From assembly GCA_015066045.1 (NCBI GenBank), contig SVPD01000009.1, forward strand, positions 1 through 64,000: a stretch of DNA of 64,000 nt. Direction: 5' to 3'. The translations under genes and the position numbers were made by a program. This stretch comes from Oscillospiraceae bacterium (GTDB taxonomy: Bacteria > Bacillota > Clostridia > Oscillospirales > Acutalibacteraceae). Under the pieces are notes generated by a model that worked only from the letters and a program-made list of their open reading frames with translations, did no database searches and was not told the origin of the DNA. Each line of letters opens with the position of its first letter. Within the stretch, counting starts at the first letter, position 1. Below, in pieces: positions 25,679 through 32,422 of the stretch.

Positions 25679-26836
25679 TTATTCGCATGCTTTTGTAAGA
25701 CTTTTTATTATTCTTTCCGCCATAAGGAGGATATTAATTCTTCCGACGGCATTTTTCGCCGTAAGCTTATACTCCGCCACGGTCTTTTCTCCGAGTAAAA
25801 GCTCTACCTTGCCGACAGTCTGATTTTCCTCTACGGGAGCCTCCACATTCTCACAGAGAGTGATTTTAGTTTCGAGTGCCTGCTTTTCTCCCTTTTTCAG
25901 AGTAAGACTGTCCACACGGGGCAGCTGAGGCTCCACATAAGCATCTGTACCTTTCAGCACTCTCACCTGCGTAAGGGCAGAAAGGTCGATTTCGGGGGCT
26001 GCACTCTCATAGTTTGCAAAGCCCCAGTTAAGCATAGCCTTGGCGCCCTCAAAGCGGTCCGTACTGTTTTTCGCACCCATAACCACTGCCACGAGATGAA
26101 GCTCATCCCTTTCGGCCGATGCGGAAAGACAGTGTCCTGCCTTGGAGGTGGTGCCCGTTTTAAGCCCCGTGGTGCCCTCATAAAAGCGGACCAGACGGTT
26201 AGTGTTTACCAGCTCGGTTTCTCCGTCACGCAGAGAGTCCATCCACACGGTGGTATAGTCCGTTATTTTTTCGTGCCTTAAAAGCTCGCAGGACATAAGT
26301 GCCACATCGTATGCGGTGGTAAGATGCTCCGTGGTGTCATCGTCAAGACCTGAGCAATTGACAAAATTCGTGTTTTTCATACCCAGTGACCTTGCCCTGT
26401 CATTCATCATTTTTACGAAGGCCTCTTCACTTCCCGCTATATGCTCACCCAGAGCCGTGCAGGCATCGTTGGCACTGGCTATGGCCGTGGCACGGAGAAG
26501 CTCATCGACAGTCATCTGCTCCCCCTCCTTCAGCCATATCTGACTGCCGCCCTTTGAGGCCGCATCGGGACTTGCCGTTACCACATCGGTAAGAGAAATC
26601 CTGCCCTCGTCCAGTGCCTCCATAAACAGAAGCAGAGGCATTATCTTGGTAACGGAGGCAGGGTAAAGCTGCTTATCCTCATTAAAGGCATAAAGCACCT
26701 GCCCCGTCTGCACATCCATAAGCACTCCACTTTCAGCATTGACCGTTATTCCGCTTTCATTCTCTGCAGAGACGGAAAAAGTGAAAACGGAGAAAGAAAA
26801 AACAACTAAAGCTACCAAGGCAACGAGCCTTTTCAT
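25679..26836 (-). CDS. D-alanyl-D-alanine carboxypeptidase, DacA/DacF type
   Basis: A 385-residue penicillin-binding protein (peptidase family S11) that trims the terminal D-Ala from peptidoglycan stem peptides. A signal peptide (to about residue 24, SVSA) is followed by the three active-site motifs SVTK (61-64), SAN and KTGTT. A C-terminal beta domain and a hydrophobic, positively charged tail (INILLMAERIIKSLTKACE), which probably anchors it to the membrane, complete the class 5 layout. The start is ATG at 26836 after GAGGTGA; a GTG 9 nt further upstream overlaps that ribosome binding site. Divergent from mtaB. Confidence 0.94.
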   Translation of the reverse strand: MKRLVALVALVVFSFSVFTFSVSAENESGITVNAESGVLMDVQTGQVLYAFNEDKQLYPASVTKIMPLLLFMEALDEGRISLTDVVTASPDAASKGGSQIWLKEGEQMTVDELLRATAIASANDACTALGEHIAGSEEAFVKMMNDRARSLGMKNTNFVNCSGLDDDTTEHLTTAYDVALMSCELLRHEKITDYTTVWMDSLRDGETELVNTNRLVRFYEGTTGLKTGTTSKAGHCLSASAERDELHLVAVVMGAKNSTDRFEGAKAMLNWGFANYESAAPEIDLSALTQVRVLKGTDAYVEPQLPRVDSLTLKKGEKQALETKITLCENVEAPVEENQTVGKVELLLGEKTVAEYKLTAKNAVGRINILLMAERIIKSLTKACE

Positions 26837-26901
26837 ATTTATCACCTCAAAAAAGTTTTCGCTAATAAATATGACGGAAAAAGGTAAAATAAAACAACCA
26901 C

Positions 26902-26930
26902 TTGAATATTCCGTGATATTGTTTTATAAT
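26902..26930 (+). promoter_or_regulatory. Promoter of mtaB
   Basis: TTGAAT (26902-26907) and TATAAT (26925-26930) are 17 bp apart, 31 bp before the ATG. Confidence 0.8.
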
Positions 26931-26961
26931 TACAGGGACAATAATAACAAGGCGGGTTAAA

Positions 26962-28254
26962 ATGAAAGTTAAATTTTACACCTTAGGCTGCAAAGTCAAT
27001 CAATATGAAAGTCAGGCTATCAGCGAGGCACTGGCCAAAAGAGGCTATGAGACCGTAACTGACGGCAAGGCCGACATTTTCATCGTGAACTCCTGCACCG
27101 TCACTGCCTCTGCGGACCAGAAGACAAGACAGGCGGTAAGGCGCTTCAAAAGGAATAATCCCGACTCGGTGGTGGTTCTCACGGGATGTATGCCACAGGC
27201 CTATCCCGAAAAATCAAAGGAGCTGCTCGAGGCCGACATAATTTTAGGAAACAGAAGCAACGAGGAAATCGCAAACGCCATAGAGCAGTTTTTAAAATTC
27301 GGCTCGAGGGTTTTCGAAATCAGAGAGCATAAAAGGGGCGATGCCTTTTCGGGCACGACCATCAGCCGCTTCGAGGAGAGGACCAGAGCATACATTAAAA
27401 TACAGGACGGCTGCAACCGCTTCTGCTCCTACTGCATCATCCCCTATTCCAGAGGCAGAGTCCGCTCGAAGCCTCTGGATGAGCTGAAAAAAGAAATAGA
27501 AGTTCTCGCACGGGGCGGCTACAAGGAGGTAGTTTTAGTCGGCATAAACCTTTCCTCCTACGGCTCGGATATCGGTCTTACCTTCCCCGATGCGGTCAGA
27601 GCCGCAAACGACACAGAGGGTATAGAAAGAGTACGCTTAGGCTCACTCGAGCCCGACCATCTGACGGACGAGGTAATAGAAAGCCTTGCCCGATGCGAAA
27701 AGCTCTGTCCCCAGTTTCACATCTCTCTGCAGAGCGGCTGCGATAATACACTTAAAAGGATGAACCGACACTATACCGCCGACGAGTACAGACAGATATG
27801 CCGTAAGCTCCGTGAAAGCTTCAGCGACTGCACCCTCACCACCGACGTTATGGTAGGCTTCGCAGGAGAAAGCGAGGAGGATTTCAGGGAAAGTCTGGAT
27901 TTCGTAAAGGAAATAGGCTTCGAGAAGGTTCACGTTTTCCCCTACTCTGTCAGAAAGGGCACCAAGGCTGAGAGCTTCGGCGGTCACATCGACAAAAAGA
28001 CAAAGGAAGAAAGAAGCCGCCTGATGACACAGACGGCAGATGAAATAAGAAAAAGCTTTTTCAGAAATCAGACGGGCAGAAAATATTCGGTGCTTTTCGA
28101 AACGGCAGACAAGGACGGATATTGCTGCGGTCACACGGCCAATTACATTCCGGTAAAGGTGAAAATTTCCGGGGAAATGTGCCATAAGACGGCCGATGTG
28201 ATTATCAGAGAAGCGGCAGAGGACGATTTCTGCATAGGAGAAGCAGTAAAATAA
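26962..28254 (+). CDS. mtaB: tRNA t6A37 methylthiotransferase MtaB
   Basis: A 430-residue radical-SAM enzyme that adds a methylthio group to N6-threonylcarbamoyladenosine 37 of ANN-decoding tRNAs. The N-terminal cluster is held by Cys10, Cys45 and Cys76 (TLGCKVNQ, VNSCTV, LTGCMPQ) and the SAM cluster by Cys151, Cys155 and Cys158 (CNRFCSYC). A C-terminal TRAM-like domain begins around 370. The YTLGCKVNQYES start separates MtaB from its relatives MiaB and RimO. The ribosome binding site (AAGGCGG) is imperfect. Convergent with tmcAL, sharing a terminator. Confidence 0.95.
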   Translation: MKVKFYTLGCKVNQYESQAISEALAKRGYETVTDGKADIFIVNSCTVTASADQKTRQAVRRFKRNNPDSVVVLTGCMPQAYPEKSKELLEADIILGNRSNEEIANAIEQFLKFGSRVFEIREHKRGDAFSGTTISRFEERTRAYIKIQDGCNRFCSYCIIPYSRGRVRSKPLDELKKEIEVLARGGYKEVVLVGINLSSYGSDIGLTFPDAVRAANDTEGIERVRLGSLEPDHLTDEVIESLARCEKLCPQFHISLQSGCDNTLKRMNRHYTADEYRQICRKLRESFSDCTLTTDVMVGFAGESEEDFRESLDFVKEIGFEKVHVFPYSVRKGTKAESFGGHIDKKTKEERSRLMTQTADEIRKSFFRNQTGRKYSVLFETADKDGYCCGHTANYIPVKVKISGEMCHKTADVIIREAAEDDFCIGEAVK

Positions 28255-28294
28255 AACAAACGCTGATAGCTCAGATGCTGTCAGCGTTTGTTTT
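28253..28294. terminator. Bidirectional terminator shared by mtaB and tmcAL
   Basis: An 18-bp stem with one G-U pair (28253-28270 / 28277-28294) and a 6-nt loop has T runs on both strands. It starts inside the mtaB stop codon, and the tmcAL stop codon (28271-28273) lies in the loop, so one whole stem arm is tmcAL coding sequence. Confidence 0.9.
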
Positions 28295-29467
28295 TATCAT
28301 AGAATTTTTCTGCTCGAGGGAGCATTCTCTGATTTTTTCCGTAAAAATGGCAAACTTATCAGTAGAGGAGCACTGAAGCTCATAAACCTCTTTACCCCTT
28401 CCGGAAAGATTTACCGCTTCGCTGTGACGGGTGATAATGGGTACCGAGGAGTTTTCCTTGGCTTTACCGAGAAGAGCTATCCCTTTTTCGCTTACGGCCA
28501 GAATGCGCATATAAGGAGGCCTTTCCTTAGCCATATATCCGGGTATTTTCAGATAAAGGCTCATAACCTCACGGCGGATACGGGAATGAGTATAATTTTT
28601 ACTCTTAGCCTTCTCGTAAAGAGAGTCAAGAGAGTCTGCGGTCTGCACTGCCTCATAAATGCGGCCTGCCAGACCTGAAAAATCGGTAACATAAAGCGAA
28701 TATTCCTCTTTTTTCATTTCGCGCAGAGCGGAAAGCACTGCTCTCTCCCCTTTTTTCATCCGGTAGGGGCCGTTACCCTCACCGAAGGCCTCGGCAAAAA
28801 CAGAAAAAGCCTTTTCCGGAATATACTCCGCCCCCTCGGAAAGGCTTTCAAAGGAACGGATTTTGCTCGCACTGGCAGTGCTTCCGATTATCTCCGCACT
28901 GTCATGGCCGCTGCCCGTCCTTTTCACGGGTAAAAGCTTCACGTCGGGTGAAAAACGCTTTAAGGCACGTATATATTCCACGGCAAGAGTACTGTTAGGA
29001 GAGGCTAAAAGCTCGCTCTCCCTTTCTCCGTAAAGCTCTCTCACCGCAAAGCTGAGTGCCGAGGGATAAGAAAGCCCCGAGGACATTTTTTCCTTCAGCA
29101 AAAAAGCTACCCTTTCATCCTCCGATGCACCGGCGCATCGGCTGAGAAGCTCCGCATCCTCACTTTCACTGCCGAAGGAAAGCATATCTATGCCGAAATC
29201 GCAGAGAAGACCTACACTTCCCCGTGCAAAATTTTCGGCAGAGGCACAGGACCACGGCACGGGTAAGTCGATGACCGCATCGGCACCGCAGTATATGGCG
29301 GCTTTCGCTCTGGTCCATTTATCCGCATATGCACATTCGCCCCGCTGAACGAAATTTCCGCTCATTACACAGACAATAAAGTCTGCACCCGCTTCTTTTG
29401 TTTTTCTTATGTGATAAAGATGTCCCTTATGAAAGGGATTATATTCACACACTATTCCCGCTATCAT
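28271..29467 (-). CDS. tmcAL: tRNA(Met) cytidine acetate ligase TmcAL (YlbM family)
   Basis: A 398-residue enzyme that uses ATP and acetate to make N4-acetylcytidine at the wobble base of elongator tRNA-Met. The N-terminal nucleotidyltransferase fold shows CEYNPFHKGHLYHI with the HxGH motif at 13-16, followed by MSGNFVQRGECAYADKWTRAKAA, which is diagnostic of the YlbM/TmcAL family. The helical C-terminal half matches in length. It has its own promoter, divergent from rfbC, and its last codons form one arm of the shared terminator with mtaB. Confidence 0.93.
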   Translation of the reverse strand: MIAGIVCEYNPFHKGHLYHIRKTKEAGADFIVCVMSGNFVQRGECAYADKWTRAKAAIYCGADAVIDLPVPWSCASAENFARGSVGLLCDFGIDMLSFGSESEDAELLSRCAGASEDERVAFLLKEKMSSGLSYPSALSFAVRELYGERESELLASPNSTLAVEYIRALKRFSPDVKLLPVKRTGSGHDSAEIIGSTASASKIRSFESLSEGAEYIPEKAFSVFAEAFGEGNGPYRMKKGERAVLSALREMKKEEYSLYVTDFSGLAGRIYEAVQTADSLDSLYEKAKSKNYTHSRIRREVMSLYLKIPGYMAKERPPYMRILAVSEKGIALLGKAKENSSVPIITRHSEAVNLSGRGKEVYELQCSSTDKFAIFTEKIRECSLEQKNSMIKTNADSI

Positions 29468-29497
29468 CGCTTCACCTCTTTTTCGCTGTTATTATGT

Positions 29498-29526
29498 ATT
29501 TTAAGTGTTTATGAGAAAATTGTCAA
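29498..29526 (-). promoter_or_regulatory. Promoter of tmcAL
   Basis: TTGACA (29521-29526) and TAAAAT (29498-29503) are 17 bp apart on the minus strand. Confidence 0.8.
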
Positions 29527-29537
29527 GAAAATTATTA

Positions 29538-29566
29538 TTGACTATTATGCGGGCAGATAGTATAAT
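29538..29566 (+). promoter_or_regulatory. Promoter of rfbCD
   Basis: TTGACT (29538-29543) and a perfect TATAAT (29561-29566) are 17 bp apart. It lies back to back with the tmcAL promoter, their -35 boxes 11 bp apart. Confidence 0.85.
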
Positions 29567-29595
29567 CAAACTAACAAAAATAAAAGGTGATATTT

Positions 29596-30147
29596 ATGAA
29601 GCTTATCAGCACAGAACTGCCCGAGGTAAAAATCATCGAGCCTCAGATTTTCGGAGATAACAGAGGATGGTTTTACGAATCATATAACTATGAAAAATTT
29701 AAGGAGCTGGGTATAGATACCGTCTTTCTGCAGGATAACCGCTCCTTTTCTGCCGAAAAAGGAACCCTCAGAGGTATCCATTTTCAGAAGAGCCCCTACG
29801 CCCAGACCAAGCTCATATGCTGCACAAAGGGAAAAATACTCGACGTAGCCGTGGATCTGAGAAAAGGCTCCCCGAACTATCTGAAATGGGTAAGCGTCGT
29901 TCTCTCAGAGGAAAATAAAAATATGCTCTACATTCCGAAAGGCTTCGGTCACGGCTTCGTAACCCTCACGGATAACGTGGAGGTTTTATATAAGGTAGAT
30001 GGCTATTATAACAGAGAAAACGACAGAAGCATCCGCTACGACGACGTGGAAATAGGTGTAAAATGGGGTACAGAGTCCCCTGTTCTTTCAGATAAGGACA
30101 GAAATGCACCGTTTCTCCGTGACAGTGACTGCGATTTTATTTACTGA
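29596..30147 (+). CDS. rfbC: dTDP-4-dehydrorhamnose 3,5-epimerase
   Basis: A 183-residue cupin-fold epimerase of the dTDP-L-rhamnose pathway. The conserved DNRGWFYESYN, FLQDNRSFSAEKGTLRGIHF, the catalytic His in GIHFQ, YIPKGFGHGFVTL and YKVDGYYN are present. ATG at 29596 has AGGTGA 5 nt upstream; a GTG 9 nt earlier overlaps that site and is rejected. It is followed after 9 bp by rfbD. The first two enzymes of the pathway (rfbA, rfbB) are not in the window and must be elsewhere. Confidence 0.95.
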   Translation: MKLISTELPEVKIIEPQIFGDNRGWFYESYNYEKFKELGIDTVFLQDNRSFSAEKGTLRGIHFQKSPYAQTKLICCTKGKILDVAVDLRKGSPNYLKWVSVVLSEENKNMLYIPKGFGHGFVTLTDNVEVLYKVDGYYNRENDRSIRYDDVEIGVKWGTESPVLSDKDRNAPFLRDSDCDFIY

Positions 30148-30156
30148 GGTAACGAT

Positions 30157-30999
30157 ATGATTATAGTAACGGGAGCTGCAGGGCAGCTCGGCGGCGATGT
30201 GTGCCGTTTATTAAAAGAAAAGGGCATACCCCATAAGGGTATAGATAAGGCCGATGTGGACATTACCTCGGAGTCTGCCGTAAAGGATTATTTCGGCAGC
30301 ACGGCTTTCGATGTGCTCATTCACTGTGCCGCATATACTGCCGTGGATAAAGCAGAGCAGGAAAAGGAGCTCTGCTATGCCGTCAATGCAAAAGGCACGG
30401 AAAATCTCGCACGCTTATGCAGAGATAAAAAAGCCGCCATCATCTACATCAGCACTGACTATGTTTTCCCCGGTGAGGGAGAAGCACCCTACGGTACAGA
30501 CGACGAAAAAGCCCCTCTTTCGGTTTACGGAAAAAGCAAATATGAGGGAGAAAAGGCAGTTATCAGCCTGTGCGAAAAGTATTTTATCGTGCGTACCTCC
30601 TGGGTTTTCGGTGAGGAAAACAGAAACTTTATCGCCACTATGCTGCGCCTCTCTCAGACAAGAAGCGAAGTAAACGTGATATATGATCAGGTAGGCTCGC
30701 CCACCTACTCTGCCGATCTGGCCGTTCTTCTGACAGAGATGGCTCAGACGGAAAAATACGGAGTTTATCACGCCACCAATGAGGGCTTCTGCTCATGGTA
30801 TGAGCTGGCGAAAAAGGTTTTCGACTACAAAAAAATCCCCGTAAAGGTAAACCCCGTCACGAGTGAGCAATACATCACTCCCGCTGAAAGACCTAAAAAT
30901 TCCAGACTCAGCAAAAGCTCTCTGACCGATGCAGGCTTCTCTCTTCTCCCCCGCTGGGAGGATGCGGTAGAGAGATATCTTGACAAAAAAAGCGAATAA
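30157..30999 (+). CDS. rfbD: dTDP-4-dehydrorhamnose reductase
   Basis: A 280-residue short-chain reductase that completes dTDP-L-rhamnose. The nucleotide motif TGAAGQLGGD is at 5-14, STDYVF at 99-104 and the catalytic Tyr124/Lys128 pair in YGKSK; the final RPKNSRLSK segment is also typical. GAGGTAAC precedes the ATG. The product is used for cell-wall or capsular polysaccharide, which fits the wall-polymer transferase gene at 32423-35263. Confidence 0.95.
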   Translation: MIIVTGAAGQLGGDVCRLLKEKGIPHKGIDKADVDITSESAVKDYFGSTAFDVLIHCAAYTAVDKAEQEKELCYAVNAKGTENLARLCRDKKAAIIYISTDYVFPGEGEAPYGTDDEKAPLSVYGKSKYEGEKAVISLCEKYFIVRTSWVFGEENRNFIATMLRLSQTRSEVNVIYDQVGSPTYSADLAVLLTEMAQTEKYGVYHATNEGFCSWYELAKKVFDYKKIPVKVNPVTSEQYITPAERPKNSRLSKSSLTDAGFSLLPRWEDAVERYLDKKSE

Positions 31000-31001
31000 A
31001 C

Positions 31002-31049
31002 AAAAAACAGAAATTTCTTCGGCATAGCTGTCAGAGATTTCTGTTTTTT
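31002..31049. terminator. Bidirectional terminator between rfbD and spoIVB
   Basis: A 17-bp stem with one G-U pair (31002-31018 / 31033-31049) has T runs on both strands and serves the two convergent genes. Confidence 0.85.
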
Positions 31050-31065
31050 TATGCCCTGAGCGGGC

Positions 31066-32292
31066 TTATGATGCGGCCGATAAGCTTTCCTGCTGAGAAA
31101 TACTTCTTGCTTTTTCAAGCATCGTTTCGGCGAAAATGGCATAACCCTGTGTGGGATCGCTTACAAACACATGAGTTACGGCTCCTACAAGCATATTATC
31201 CTGTATTATCGGCGAGCCGCTCATACCCTGAACTATACCGCCTGTTTTCTCTATCAGTTTACTGTCTGTTATTTTTATTACCATATTCTTATTCTGTGAC
31301 GAAGCTTCCGTTACCTTGGTTATCTCTATATCATAATATTCAGGGCCGTCCTTATCCACCGTGGAAATTATCTGAGCCTTGCCTGTTTTTACCTCGCTCT
31401 TTGTCGCCACGGGCATAAGCATTTCAGCATTTATTTCCTTTGCCTTACCGTAAACACCTGTTTCACAGTTACACATCAGAATGCCCTTTACCTCGGGATT
31501 GAACACACCGCAAAGCTCTCCTGCCTTGCCGCTTTTCCCTTTATAGCATCCGTTTATATAGGCAGAGACTATGTCTCCGTCAGAAAGAGGCAGTATTTCT
31601 CCCGTGTCCACATCACAGACTCCGTGCCCAAGAGATGCAAACATACCTGTGCTCACATCGTAAAAGGTCATGGTGCCTATGCCTGCCGCACTGTCTCTTA
31701 TCCAGAGGCCGGCCTTGTATTTACCCTCGGAAGTACTGTAAGCCAGCGAAAAGGATATACTGTAATATTTGTTTCCTCTTTTATATACGAGAGTCATAGG
31801 ACTGCTTCCTGCCTTACCGAAAATTTCGGAAACCTGCTGACTTGTAGTTACCTTTATTCCGTTTACAGAGCAAATGACATCACCCTTCTGAAGTCCCGCA
31901 CTCTTCGCCGGGGAAACAGAACCCATTTCCGTATCGACCTCATCGGTTCCCACTATCATAACACCTTCGGTGAAAAGTCTGAGACCGAACAGTTCACCCG
32001 AAACCTCCACATAATCTCTGCTTTTCACAGTTACCGAGGAGCTTTTTACGGGAATCACATTCAGTAGACTTACCTCAGCCTCGTATTTTTCACTCTGACC
32101 GATATTTCTTTGTCCGCTGCTGCTGATTTTTTTACCGTAGGTTATAGTATAGATTTCATTTACACTGTCTCTTTTGTCGGCTATGCAGTAAAGCTCATCC
32201 GGCACCGCATAAAAGCCGTAAACGAGAAGACACAGAAGTATAAAGGTAACACACATAATAACCGTTCTTATTGCTTTGATACTCTTTACCAT
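31066..32292 (-). CDS. spoIVB: Stage IV sporulation protease SpoIVB (peptidase S55)
   Basis: A 408-residue serine peptidase that, in Bacillus, is made in the forespore and cleaves SpoIVFA to start pro-sigma-K processing. One N-terminal membrane anchor (about 8-30) is followed by a PDZ domain (about 105-180, GVMIVGTDEVDTEMGSVSPA to AYSTS) and the S55 domain. The catalytic residues fit His223 (LGHGVCD), Asp343 (KITDSKL) and Ser358 (QGMSGSPI). The gene is evidence that the organism is, or recently was, a spore former. I see no clear sigma-F/sigma-G promoter in the 130 bp upstream, and spo0A, its usual neighbour, is absent from the window. Confidence 0.94.
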   Translation of the reverse strand: MVKSIKAIRTVIMCVTFILLCLLVYGFYAVPDELYCIADKRDSVNEIYTITYGKKISSSGQRNIGQSEKYEAEVSLLNVIPVKSSSVTVKSRDYVEVSGELFGLRLFTEGVMIVGTDEVDTEMGSVSPAKSAGLQKGDVICSVNGIKVTTSQQVSEIFGKAGSSPMTLVYKRGNKYYSISFSLAYSTSEGKYKAGLWIRDSAAGIGTMTFYDVSTGMFASLGHGVCDVDTGEILPLSDGDIVSAYINGCYKGKSGKAGELCGVFNPEVKGILMCNCETGVYGKAKEINAEMLMPVATKSEVKTGKAQIISTVDKDGPEYYDIEITKVTEASSQNKNMVIKITDSKLIEKTGGIVQGMSGSPIIQDNMLVGAVTHVFVSDPTQGYAIFAETMLEKARSISQQESLSAAS

Positions 32293-32384
32293 TTTTCACC
32301 TCCGAACACGCTGTTTTTTCAGCCGCAGATATAATTTGTGTCCGATGCGAAAAATTATCACAGGTAAAAAATCACTTAAAAACG

Positions 32385-32416
32385 AAGCTCCCGAAGCACG
32401 TAGAAATCGGGAGCTT
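32385..32416 (-). terminator. Terminator of the envelope cluster
   Basis: The stem AAGCTCCCGA (32385-32394) / TCGGGAGCTT (32407-32416) is followed on the minus strand by CGTTTTTAAG. It starts 7 bp after the transferase stop. Confidence 0.8.
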
Positions 32417-32422
32417 TGTCAT

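Noticed and set aside
27643-28185. 180-codon minus-strand frame opposite mtaB
   Set aside because: Shadow of the radical-SAM gene, with no supporting signals.
32293-32384. Sigma-G or sigma-F promoter for spoIVB
   Set aside because: A GCAT-type -35 can be found but no matching -10 lies at proper spacing.
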